Position numbers and translations under genes: made by a program. The notes beneath the pieces were generated by a model, which had not been told where the DNA came from, made no database searches, and saw nothing but the letters and a program-made list of their open reading frames with translations. Of a stretch of 64,000 nt of DNA, positions 1 to 9,788 are shown in pieces. The stretch lies in contig NZ_CP049780.1 of assembly GCF_011193355.1 (NCBI RefSeq), positions 4,043,085 through 4,107,084 of the forward strand, in the 5' to 3' direction. How positions within the stretch are numbered: the stretch's first letter is position 1; every line of letters begins with the position of its first letter. Origin of the DNA: Streptomyces sp. JB150 (GTDB taxonomy: Bacteria > Actinomycetota > Actinomycetes > Streptomycetales > Streptomycetaceae).

Positions 1-2721
1 ACGCGGGCGCGCCGGGTCCCGTACGTCCCACAGCCGGATCACGCCGTCGTCGCCCGCGCTGGCCAGGGTGCGGCCGTCCGGGCTGAAGACCGCGCTGCTC
101 ACCCAGGAGCGGTGCCCGGCGAGCGGCGCGCCCAGCGGGGCCGGCCGGGTCGGGTCCGCCACGTTCCACAGGCGTACGGTGCGGTCGTAGGAGGCGGTGG
201 CCAGGGTGCGGCCGTCGGGACTGAACGAGGTCAGGTAGACCGCGCCGGTGTGGCCGAGCAGCGGGGTGGCCAGCGGGGCGTTCACGATCGAGATCAGCCG
301 GTTGTTCGTGCCGGCGTCGTCCGGGCGGAGCCGGTGCGCCACCAGGTCCAGCTGCGCGGACAGCGACGGGTCGGTGTACTGCACCCGGTCCGCCTCGGCG
401 ACCACCTGCTCGAACACCGCGTCGTCCCGCTGCTGGAAGGCCACCACCGCCGCCCCGACCGCCACCAGCGCCAGCGCCACCAGCGCGGCGACCGCGCCCC
501 GGCTGAGCCAGGCGGTACGGCGGCGCAGCCGCACCGACGCGGCCAGGAACTCCACCGCGCCGCGGGTGAGGTAGGTGTTCCCGGCCGACTTCGCCCAGCT
601 CTCCGCCTGCTCCAGCCGCGACCCCCGGTACAGCAGCGCCGGGTCGCGGTGCGAGGCCTCCCAGGCCCGGCCGTCCTCCTCCAGCCGTTGGCGCAGCAGG
701 TTGCCGCCGCGGTCCTCGTCGATCCACTCCCGCAGCCGGGGCCAGGCGTGCAGCAGCGCCTCGTGGGTGATCTCCACGGTGTCCGCGTCGAGGGTGACGA
801 GCCGGGCGCGGACCAGCGCCTCCAGCGACTCCTCCGTCTTGCGCGGGTCGGCCGACTCCTCCGCGAGCTGCCGGCGGGTGCCGCGCCGCCGGGTCGCGGC
901 GGTGTCCTCGCCGACCCGGACCAGCCGCAGCAGCAGTAATCGGGCGGCCGTCCGGGCCGCCGGGTCCAGCCCCGACCAGGCCCGCTCGGCGGTCGCGGCC
1001 ACCGCGCCCTGGATACCGCCCGCCGCCCGGTAGCCGGCCAAGGTCAGCCGGCCCGCCTTGCGGCGCTGCCAGGTGGCGAGCAGGGCGTGCGAGAGCAGCG
1101 GCAGCACGCCCGCGTCGTGGGCGCCGCGCGGCCCGTCGGAGCTGACCTCCCGCACGATCAGCTCGGCCAGTCCCGGCTCCAGCTCCAGCCCCACCGCCTT
1201 GGCCGGGCCGGTGACGGCCTCCCGCAGCTCGGCGGTGGTCAACGGGCCGAGCACCATGTGCCGGTGCTGCAGGGCGTCGGCGAGTTCGGGGTGGTGCAGG
1301 CACTGGTCGTAGAAGTCGGCTCTTATGCCGAGCAGGACCAGGACGGGGGGAGTGGGGGCGGGGGTGGGATCGGTGGCGGGTTCGGTGGGGGTGGCGGGGG
1401 TGCGGGGGGCGCGTTCGCTGGGGTCCGTGGGGGTGCTGGGGCTGCTGGGGCCGGGGTTGCCAACGGCGCCGGGGCTGTCGTTGCCGGGGGCGCGTCCTGT
1501 GGGAGCACCGGAGACGCTGGAGTCGAGGGGACCGCTGGGCGCATCGAGGCCGGCGAGGCTGGCGGGGCCACCGGCGCGTTCAGGGTGATCGGGGCCGCCG
1601 AGACCATCGGGGCGACCAGGGCGACCGGGGCGACCAGGGCGACCAGGGCGACCGGGGTGACCGGGGTGACCGGGCTGACTGCGGCGGCCTGAGTCACCGG
1701 AGCCGTCACGGTCATCGGGACGGCTCCCCTCACGTAAGCCGCCCGGGTCCCGGTGGTCGCCGGAGCCACCGGGGCGGCCTGGTGCACCGGGGCGACCCCA
1801 GTCCCCCCGTCCGCCGGAGGCGTCGATGCCGTCGGGGGAGCAGGCGGCGTGCAGGAGGCGGATGAAGGTGCGGCGGTCGGCCTCCTCGGCGCAGAGGGTG
1901 AACGTCTCCTCGAACTGGTCCACGATCACGACCGGCCGGGCGCCGGGCCCCGCCCAGGCGGCGAAGACCTCCCGCACCGCGCGGGCGAACTCCGGGCGGT
2001 CGTCCGCGCCGTCCGGGGCCCCGGCCACGACGTCCGCGAGCCCGGGGACCAGGCGGCACAGCTCGCCGAGCGGATCCGCGCCCGGGACCAGTTGCAGCAC
2101 CCGCCGCGCCCCGGCGTCGCGCAGTGCCGGGACCAGGCCGGCGTTCAGCAGCGAGGACTTCCCCGCGCCCGAGGCGCCGACGAGCATGACGAGGCCGCCG
2201 GTGCCGTTGTCCTCCACCGCCCGCAGCTGGGCGAGGAGCGCCTCGGTGCTGCGTTCCCGGCCGAAGAACCAGCGGGCGTCCTCCAGCCGGTAGGCGGCCA
2301 GGCCCCGGTAGGGGCAGACGGCGGCGGGGAGGTCGGGGGGCGGTTCCTCGGCGGGTGTCTCGCCCGCGGGCCGGTCCGCGACCGGGTCGGCCACCGCCCG
2401 CTCCCACAGCCGCTGCCACTCGGCCACGTCGTACAGGCCGGGGCTCACCGGCACGGAACGGATCCGGCGCGCCTGCGGGATCAGCACCTGGAGCACGGCG
2501 GCGAGGGCGGCGAACTGGGCGGGGACGTTCTTCGCGCGCCGCCAGTCGCTGATCCGCTGGGCGGAGACCCGCACGGGCCGTCCCCGCTCGTCGACCCGCT
2601 CCAGCCGGGTGACCGCCTCGGACACCCGTTTCAGCGGCGGGTTGCCGGCCTCCTTGTACAGCAGCGCGAGCCGTTCAGCGAAGGCTGTGCGTGTCGCCGA
2701 GTCGGAACCCAAGGCCTCCAC
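1..2721 (-). CDS. nSTAND NTPase with WD40 repeats and collagen-like insert (C-terminus outside window)
   Basis: Reading starts at GTG 2721 (an in-frame stop lies just upstream) and stays open to the left edge, giving 907 codons without the end. Order: XRE-like HTH near residues 35-70 (QRISDWRRAKNVPAQF); nSTAND1 signature YRGLAAYRLEDARWFFGRE; P-loop GASGAGKSSLLNAG near residue 180; Walker B-like VVIVDQFEETF; a Gly/Pro/Arg insert at about residues 310-458; the NTPase resumes at VLVLLGIRADFYDQC; a membrane helix near 735-765; then WD40 blades ending in LWNV and LWDV. STAND proteins are signalling or conflict NTPases in which the repeats sense a ligand; the target here is unknown. The Gly-Arg-Pro triplet insert inside the NTPase is unusual. 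Confidence 0.85.
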   Translation of the reverse strand, partial: MEALGSDSATRTAFAERLALLYKEAGNPPLKRVSEAVTRLERVDERGRPVRVSAQRISDWRRAKNVPAQFAALAAVLQVLIPQARRIRSVPVSPGLYDVAEWQRLWERAVADPVADRPAGETPAEEPPPDLPAAVCPYRGLAAYRLEDARWFFGRERSTEALLAQLRAVEDNGTGGLVMLVGASGAGKSSLLNAGLVPALRDAGARRVLQLVPGADPLGELCRLVPGLADVVAGAPDGADDRPEFARAVREVFAAWAGPGARPVVIVDQFEETFTLCAEEADRRTFIRLLHAACSPDGIDASGGRGDWGRPGAPGRPGGSGDHRDPGGLREGSRPDDRDGSGDSGRRSQPGHPGHPGRPGRPGRPGRPGRPDGLGGPDHPERAGGPASLAGLDAPSGPLDSSVSGAPTGRAPGNDSPGAVGNPGPSSPSTPTDPSERAPRTPATPTEPATDPTPAPTPPVLVLLGIRADFYDQCLHHPELADALQHRHMVLGPLTTAELREAVTGPAKAVGLELEPGLAELIVREVSSDGPRGAHDAGVLPLLSHALLATWQRRKAGRLTLAGYRAAGGIQGAVAATAERAWSGLDPAARTAARLLLLRLVRVGEDTAATRRRGTRRQLAEESADPRKTEESLEALVRARLVTLDADTVEITHEALLHAWPRLREWIDEDRGGNLLRQRLEEDGRAWEASHRDPALLYRGSRLEQAESWAKSAGNTYLTRGAVEFLAASVRLRRRTAWLSRGAVAALVALALVAVGAAVVAFQQRDDAVFEQVVAEADRVQYTDPSLSAQLDLVAHRLRPDDAGTNNRLISIVNAPLATPLLGHTGAVYLTSFSPDGRTLATASYDRTVRLWNVADPTRPAPLGAPLAGHRSWVSSAVFSPDGRTLASAGDDGVIRLWDVRDPARPR

Positions 2722-2956
2722 CCCTCTGCCGCCGCCCTGCCGGACATCCGGACCGGAAAACTCACTCTATACGTCTGACCTGCGGCTTCACCCTGCTCCG
2801 GAGACCGGAACCTCCTCCTGGCCAGCCACGAATGGCAGGATCTCGACCAGATCCGGAGCGGTAGCCACTCCGCCACTCAGCGCTAGTACCCACACCCGAA
2901 CGTCCGGTACCGGTCCCCGCGAGGGGAGGGACCGGTGCCGGACGCAAGCATTCAAA

Positions 2957-2993
2957 GTTCGCACCACGAACAAATATTGTTCGTGGTGCGAAC
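2957..2993. promoter_or_regulatory. Perfect 37-bp palindrome, probable repressor operator
   Basis: Two 17-nt arms (GTTCGCACCACGAACAA and its exact complement) flank ATA, ending 28 nt before the ATG of the truncated LLM gene at 3022. Size, symmetry and position fit an operator for a TetR-type repressor of the LLM gene. No TetR gene is in this part of the window, so the regulator is elsewhere or lost. Confidence 0.65.
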
Positions 2994-3021
2994 CTATTGT
3001 CGTTCTCGGGGGTGAACGGCC

Positions 3022-3258
3022 ATGCTCGACCACTCACCCGCGTCGTCGTCCGTCCCGGTCTCCCGGCGGCCCGTCGTCTTCGGCTTCGGCGCGCCCGGCG
3101 GCGTCGAGGACACGGCGGAACTGCTGAGCACGGTCCAGCGGGCCGACCGCGACGGACTCGACCACTTCTCCCTCTCCGACCACCCCTACCTCGGCGACCG
3201 GCTCGACGCGTACGCCGCGCTCGGCTTCCTCGGCCTCGGTACTGGTGGACTCGCGTAA
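3022..3258 (+). pseudogene. LLM-class flavin-dependent oxidoreductase, 5' remnant
   Basis: The first 75 or so residues are a typical N-terminus of an F420/FMN luciferase-like monooxygenase: VVFGFGAPGG, LLSTVQRADRDGLDHFSLSDHPYLGDRLDAYAALGF is read across residues 18-70. Similarity ends near 3240 and the frame closes at a TAA at 3256-3258. A matching C-terminal piece lies at 5603-5840. Full-length relatives have roughly 280-300 residues, so some 130-150 central residues are missing. It follows the 37-bp palindrome closely. Non-functional as it stands. Confidence 0.75.
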
Positions 3259-3336
3259 TCAACTGTCGCCAGTTCCCCGTGGAACCCAACCTGCCGGTGA
3301 CCGTGTGTGATCCCCAACGGCGTTTCGGCCCCAGGT

Positions 3337-3362
3337 CCCGCCGGTCTCGTTGAGCCGGCGGG
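3337..3362 (+). terminator. Hairpin followed by T-rich run
   Basis: CCCGCCGG and CCGGCGGG form an 8-bp stem, with inner CTC/GAG pairing in the loop. The plus strand continues with GTGGTGGTTTTTG, a T tract suiting rightward termination of any transcript entering from the truncated LLM gene. It also sits about 110 nt downstream of the SGNH gene stop and could act in both directions. Nothing else was recognised between 3259 and 3474. Confidence 0.5.
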
Positions 3363-3474
3363 GTGGTGGTTTTTGTCGAGGTAGCCGAGAGCGTTCGAGA
3401 TGGTCCGGTCGTCGTTGCTTGCCCGGTAGGGGTGGGAACCGAATACGCAGGAAGGGGGCCGCCGCCGGAACCGG

Positions 3475-4194
3475 CTACGCGCGCCGGGTCGGGAGCCAGG
3501 TGTCGATGACCTCGGCGACAAGGGCGGCGCCGCGGCTGTTCTGGTGGATGTGGTCGGTCGTGAGCACGAGACCCCGGCGCCGCGAGATCGTGTCGAGGCT
3601 ATGGCCCAGCAAGGCGCGCCGGACGAGGACGCTGACGCTCGCTGCGGGCGTCGGTTCCCGGTAGGGGATCGGCGGCGGGTCCGCCTGGCGTAGTTCCTCG
3701 GTCTGGCGTTCGTGGAGCGGGAGGTAGGTCGCCTTATTGGTGCTGGCGACCTCGGCGATCATGCGGCTGTACGCCTGTGATGCCCGCGCCGCGGCTCCGT
3801 CGAGTTGTTGGCCGAGGACCGGGAGGGACAGCAGAGCGATCGTCGCGTCGGTCTGCGTTCGCAGCCGTTCGACGACGGCTCCCAGGCACTGCTGGAACCA
3901 TCCGGCTGACGGGCGCTCGGGGAGTTGTTTGCGCTTCATGGCCCGCTCGACGGGGTAGCCGGCGAGGCTCGCTCGGGCGTCGTTGGTCCCGATCAGCACG
4001 GTGATCACGTCGGGTGGGTCCGCGACGACGGCATCGAGGCGCTGTGAGAGGTTGTGGGCGAAGTCGCCGTTGACGCCGAAGCGGGCGAGCCGTACGTCGC
4101 CGGGAGGGCGGCGTCGTTCGAGAAGGTCCAGGTAGTCGACGCTCAGTTGCGCGCGGGTGAGGCTGTCGCCGAGGCACGCGACACGGGTCGTCAC
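3475..4194 (-). CDS. SGNH/GDSL-family hydrolase
   Basis: A 239-residue protein starting at GTG 4194; this GTG overlaps the TGA of the cupin gene (GTGA), indicating translational coupling. The SGNH blocks are all visible: block I ACLGDSLTRAQLS at the N-terminus with the nucleophilic Ser, a Gly in FGVNGDFAHNL, block III IGTNDARASL and block V TTDHIHQNSRG with the Asp-x-x-His pair. No signal peptide is apparent, so it is probably a cytoplasmic esterase or lipase of unknown substrate. The open frame extends further upstream but that part is the cupin gene in another frame. Last gene of the AraC-cupin-hydrolase set. Confidence 0.85.
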   Translation of the reverse strand: MTTRVACLGDSLTRAQLSVDYLDLLERRRPPGDVRLARFGVNGDFAHNLSQRLDAVVADPPDVITVLIGTNDARASLAGYPVERAMKRKQLPERPSAGWFQQCLGAVVERLRTQTDATIALLSLPVLGQQLDGAAARASQAYSRMIAEVASTNKATYLPLHERQTEELRQADPPPIPYREPTPAASVSVLVRRALLGHSLDTISRRRGLVLTTDHIHQNSRGAALVAEVIDTWLPTRRA

Positions 4195-4658
4195 GGTGTT
4201 CGCGGGCCGGACGTGCCGGCGTGCTCGGTCGGGCGGGCTTCGGTCCGGGGACGGTGGTCGGTGCCGAGGCCAGCGGTGATGGTCAGGATGGACGCCGGGC
4301 CCGCCATGTCGACCGCGTGCCATGTCCCGGCCGGGTTGACGGTGGCCTCGCCCGGCCCGAGCACAACCCGGTCGGGCACTCCGTCCACATCGCGGGTGAC
4401 CGTCACGGACCCGCTGAGGCAGACGACCAGTTCGTCGCCGGCGGGGTGGCGCTCCCAATGGTCGCCGAGGCCGTCGCCGTCGAAGATCGTCACCATCCGG
4501 CCCTCGGCGCCGTCCGCCGCGACCGCGGCGCTGTAGGCATGGAGCACCTCCGGGTCCCAGGCGAAGCCCTCGACGGGTTTCGCTCTCGACCCCAGCCCGA
4601 GGTGCACGGGGGTGGTTCGCAGGTCGATGGCGTTGGGTTCGTGATTGACGAGTCTCAT
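4191..4658 (-). CDS. Cupin-domain protein
   Basis: A 155-residue protein beginning MRLVNHEPNAIDL. A single cupin barrel is indicated by GLGDHWERHPAGDELVVCLSGSV is spread over residues 66-88 (His, His and Glu ligand pattern) and by PGEATVNPAGTWHAVD (second cupin motif with His). Small stand-alone cupins bind a metal and act as sensors, isomerases or dioxygenases; the substrate cannot be read from the sequence. It lies 83 nt downstream of the AraC regulator and overlaps the SGNH hydrolase by 4 nt, so the three genes probably form one unit. Confidence 0.8.
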   Translation of the reverse strand: MRLVNHEPNAIDLRTTPVHLGLGSRAKPVEGFAWDPEVLHAYSAAVAADGAEGRMVTIFDGDGLGDHWERHPAGDELVVCLSGSVTVTRDVDGVPDRVVLGPGEATVNPAGTWHAVDMAGPASILTITAGLGTDHRPRTEARPTEHAGTSGPRTP

Positions 4659-4741
4659 GCCGACGATCGTCACAGGACGGCTATAGGGTGGTCTTGAAGA
4701 AAAGGGAACGGAAGCCGACGTGATGGGCGGCCGGTCGGCGA

Positions 4742-5578
4742 CTACCCAGTCCCGAGCAGGACTTCGCCGCGACGCCATGCTGTCGGCGATCGGCCCGTGA
4801 ACTCGCTCCAGTCCCGGACGAGATGGGCCTGGTCGGCGTAGCCGGAGACGGTCGCCACTTCGGCCCACGGAAGCGGGTCGTGCATGGTGGCCAGTTCGTG
4901 CGCGTGCTCGAAGCGCAAAACCCGGGCGAAGGTCTTCGGTGACAGGCCCACCTCACCGCGAAACCGCTCGGTGAGATACCGACGGCTCCAGCCCAGTTCT
5001 GCGGCGACCCTCCCAACCGGGACACGGCCCCGCGCGGCCAAGAGGCGGCGCCAGGCCTCGGCCACCTCGGGGCGCACCCGGGACACGGGGTCGCCGCCGA
5101 CGCCACGGCCGACGGCTCGCAGAAGCAACTCGTCCAGCGCGGCGAACCGCGCGGCCCATGTCGTCGCCGCGCGGAGCCGGTCGACCAGCTCGACGCCGAG
5201 CGCTCCGAGAAGCTCGTCGAGTGGGACCAGTCGGTGGGCGAGATCAGCGGCGGGCATGCCGTAAACAGCCCGGGCCCCGAGCGGCGTCAGCGACACCTGC
5301 ACGCCTTCCTGGCGTCCGTCGTGGTGGATCGCGACGGAGCGGCGCATCAGACCGCCGGCCACGCTGTCGAATCGGGTGACCGGTGACCCGTCGTCGACGC
5401 CTGCCGCCACCTCCAAAGGACCGGACAGACTGATTACCGCAGTGAGCACGCGGCTCGGCGGACCGCAGTGCACCCCCGCCGGGAACCCACGAAGATCGAA
5501 ACCGACATACGAGCCGACGTAGCGCCGCAAGGCGGGCGCCGGACGTGCATAGATCCTGGTGGCCGTATGGTCTTCCAC
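4742..5578 (-). CDS. AraC-family transcriptional regulator
   Basis: 278 residues from GTG 5578 (VEDHTATRIYARP). The C-terminal third carries the two-helix-turn-helix AraC domain: VAAELGWSRRYLTERFRGEV followed by GLSPKTFARVLRFEHA and VATVSGYADQAHLVRDW with FTGRSP. The N-terminal domain (LRRYVGSYVGFDLRG, LTAVISLSGPLEV) resembles the cupin-like sensor domain of this group. Its start lies 25 nt inside the right junction of the cassette, so little native upstream sequence remains. It likely controls the downstream cupin and hydrolase genes; the effector is unknown. Confidence 0.85.
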   Translation of the reverse strand: MEDHTATRIYARPAPALRRYVGSYVGFDLRGFPAGVHCGPPSRVLTAVISLSGPLEVAAGVDDGSPVTRFDSVAGGLMRRSVAIHHDGRQEGVQVSLTPLGARAVYGMPAADLAHRLVPLDELLGALGVELVDRLRAATTWAARFAALDELLLRAVGRGVGGDPVSRVRPEVAEAWRRLLAARGRVPVGRVAAELGWSRRYLTERFRGEVGLSPKTFARVLRFEHAHELATMHDPLPWAEVATVSGYADQAHLVRDWSEFTGRSPTAWRRGEVLLGTG

Positions 5579-5602
5579 CCGCGCAGTGTACGAACCGGCG
5601 GT

Positions 5603-5840
5603 TACTGGTGTGCTCTCGTATTCAGCTGCCCCGCACGACCGCGACGGCCGCTGGCTCGGCGGCTCGGTCGCCCAGTGGACCGACGAACTCACCGACGCGG
5701 TGCTGAACCACGGCGCCTGCGGCTTCACCCTCTTCGCCCCCGACCACGGCACCCCCGACCCCACCACCCTGTCCCGCTGGGCCCGTGACATCGCCCCGGC
5801 GGTACGGGAGGCGGTGGCGAAGGAAGGGCTGACGGCCTGA
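5603..5840 (+). pseudogene. LLM-class flavin-dependent oxidoreductase, 3' remnant
   Basis: In frame after the second TACTGGTG the sequence reads DRDGRWLGGSVAQWTDELTD, then AVLNHGACGFTLFAPDHGTP and RWARDIAPAVREAVAKEG, the typical C-terminal end of F420/FMN luciferase-like oxidoreductases (sequence-check segment, then the last helices). It has no start codon and ribosome-binding site of its own at the right place. Together with 3022-3258 it makes the two ends of one gene whose centre is missing. Confidence 0.7.
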
Positions 5841-5890
5841 GCGCGGTGGGGACGGAGGGGTGACCCTCCGGGCGGCACCGCGCCCACGGA

Positions 5891-5929
5891 CCCAGGCCTC
5901 GGACCCAGGCCTCGGACTCCGGCCTCGGG
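5891..5929. repeat. 13-bp tandem repeat, three units
   Basis: Two identical ACCCAGGCCTCGG units and one diverged ACTCCGGCCTCGG, followed by decaying versions to about 5965. Non-coding spacer between the LLM remnant and the UvrA-like gene; no gene seen in 5841-6120. Confidence 0.7.
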
Positions 5930-6023
5930 CCCCGGCCCCACGGACTCGGCCTCAGACCCCATGTGCCGAGCCCACGGGACACCCCGCCCCGGACCCCCGT
6001 ACGCCGACCACACCCGGCCCCCT

Positions 6024-6095
6024 GTCAACCGCGGTGCACCTCCCGCGTCAACCGCAGCGCGCCCCCCCGCGTCAACCGCAGCGCACCCCCGCGCC
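6024..6095. repeat. 23-25-bp tandem repeat, three units
   Basis: Three units start with GTCAACCGCRGYGC and end in a C-rich stretch (6024-6046, 6047-6070, 6071-6095). They end 26 nt beyond the stop of the UvrA-like gene. No hairpin terminator was recognised here. Confidence 0.7.
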
Positions 6096-6120
6096 CGGCC
6101 CCCGCTCCCGCAGGGACTCC

Positions 6121-8511
<2,391 letters not shown>

Positions 8512-8638
8512 CGTGGCCTCCATGATTCGTGCCGTACGGCGGTGCGGGCGGTGCGGGTGCCGGCATGGGCGGGGCCGGCGGGGCCGGCGGTGCGGGCTCG
8601 GCCGGCTCCGAGGGACCGTAACCCGGCCTCGGGCGGAG

Positions 8639-9055
8639 TCAGCCGTTCCGGCGCTGGGCGAAGCGCAGCATGTTGCCCGCGGGGTCACGGAAGGCGCAGT
8701 CGCGCACCCCCCACGGCTGGTCGACCGGCTCCTGCAGCACCTCGGCGCCCGAGGCCTGGACCCGCTCGAAGAGGGCGTCGCAGTCGTCGGTCGAGAAGAT
8801 CACCCCGCGCAGCAGGCCCTTGGCGAGCAGCTCCGCCATGGCCCGCCGGTCCGCCTCGGAGGCGTTCGGGTCGGCGACCGGCGGCTCCAGCACGATCTCC
8901 ACACCGGGCTGCGCGGGCGAGCCGACGGTCACCCACCGCATCCCCTCGAAGGAGACGTCGCGCCGGACCTCCAGCCCGAGCGTGTCCCGGTAGAAGGCGA
9001 GCGCCTTGTCGTGGTCGTCCACGGCGATGAAGCACTGCGACAGCGTGATGTCCAT
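8639..9055 (-). CDS. VOC-family (glyoxalase-like) protein
   Basis: 138 residues from ATG 9055 (MDITLSQCFIAVDDHDKALA); a GTG three codons earlier (9064) is possible, and neither has a strong ribosome-binding site. Vicinal-oxygen-chelate pattern: FIAVDDHDKALAFYRDTLGL in the first beta-alpha-beta unit and CDALFERVQASGAEVLQEP with FRDPAGNMLRF in the second. Such proteins are metal-dependent lyases, dioxygenases or drug-binding proteins. It starts 10 nt after the AraC gene ends, so the two are co-transcribed, a frequent pairing for stress- or antibiotic-related VOC proteins. Confidence 0.8.
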   Translation of the reverse strand: MDITLSQCFIAVDDHDKALAFYRDTLGLEVRRDVSFEGMRWVTVGSPAQPGVEIVLEPPVADPNASEADRRAMAELLAKGLLRGVIFSTDDCDALFERVQASGAEVLQEPVDQPWGVRDCAFRDPAGNMLRFAQRRNG

Positions 9056-9065
9056 GCCGGACACG

Positions 9066-9485
9066 CTACGACCGGGCCGAGCCCTTCGCTTCTCCGTTCC
9101 TGACCGGTCTGGTCAGCACCTTGGCGACGCACGCCGGGACGTGCGCGCCCTCCCGGTGATCCAGGGCCCGGTAGGCGCTCGGACTCATCCCCACCAGCTC
9201 CGTGAAGCGAGAACTGAACGACCCCAGCGACGTACACCCCACCGCGAAGCACACCTCGGTCACCGACAGGTCGCCGCGCCGCAGCAGCGCCTTGGCCCGC
9301 TCGATCCGACGGGTCATCAGATAGCTGTACGGCGTCTCCCCGAACGCGGCGCGGAAGCTGCGCGAGAAGTGCCCGGCCGACATGTGCGCCTCCCGCGCCA
9401 GCGCCGGCACGTCCAGCGGCTGCGCGTAGTCACGGTCCATCCGGTCACGAGCCCGCCGCAGCAGCACCAGATCCGAGAGCGTCAC
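9066..9485 (-). CDS. AraC-family regulator (DNA-binding domain only)
   Basis: 139 residues from GTG 9485 (VTLSDLVLLRRARDRMDRDY). Practically the whole protein is the AraC double HTH: LDVPALAREAHMSAGHFSRS, FGETPYSYLMTRRIERAKAL and VTEVCFAVGCTSLGSFSSRF, then a basic tail. No separate effector domain is present. It is 10 nt upstream of the VOC gene, which may itself sense the ligand. Probable activator of the pair; signal unknown. Confidence 0.8.
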   Translation of the reverse strand: MTLSDLVLLRRARDRMDRDYAQPLDVPALAREAHMSAGHFSRSFRAAFGETPYSYLMTRRIERAKALLRRGDLSVTEVCFAVGCTSLGSFSSRFTELVGMSPSAYRALDHREGAHVPACVAKVLTRPVRNGEAKGSARS

Positions 9486-9517
9486 GGCACCAGGATGACA
9501 CGCCCGCGACCCGGGAC

Positions 9518-9688
9518 TCAGGGACTGATGGAGTCGAGGAAGTTCCCGATGGCCTCGACGATCCGGTTCCTGCGCCGATGCGCGGTGCTGCAATACCGCC
9601 GGGTGCGCCACCGCCGTCGCTGCGGCACCGGTGTGCCGCACCACGAGCACGGCACCGTTCGTATCGCTCCCCCGTTCACGCCCCACAC
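9518..9688 (-). CDS. Small zinc-finger-like protein
   Basis: About 56 residues from GTG 9688 (VWGVNGG); GTG 9679 or a start at 9736 is also possible. It contains CSWCGTPVPQ, then RRYCSTAHRRRNR, giving a Cys-x2-Cys...Cys-x3-His set that could bind one zinc, followed by an acidic helix IVEAIGNFLDSI. Small proteins of this shape are common in Streptomyces. Function unknown; possibly nucleic-acid binding. No operon partner. Confidence 0.55.
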   Translation of the reverse strand: MWGVNGGAIRTVPCSWCGTPVPQRRRWRTRRYCSTAHRRRNRIVEAIGNFLDSISP

Positions 9689-9788
9689 CGTAGCGGGTCC
9701 GGATGCGGGGCGTCCGTGAGGAGCCGGGGGAGGCACGTACGGAGAGAGGGGCGGGCGATGGGACGGCGAGTGGGCGGGCGCGGACCCC

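Larger units (their letters stand above)
3240..5610. other. AraC/cupin/SGNH cassette replacing the centre of the LLM gene, bordered by 8-bp direct repeat
   Basis: Between the two LLM remnants sits a cassette with three genes on the minus strand. TACTGGTG occurs exactly at both junctions (3240-3247 and 5603-5610). It could be a target duplication or a short homology used in an illegitimate exchange; an 8-bp match may also be chance. No transposase or terminal inverted repeats were seen. Because the LLM centre is missing, replacement fits better than a clean insertion. Confidence 0.5.

Noticed and set aside
5891..6095. CRISPR array
   Set aside because: Units are contiguous tandem repeats without spacers, and no cas gene is present.
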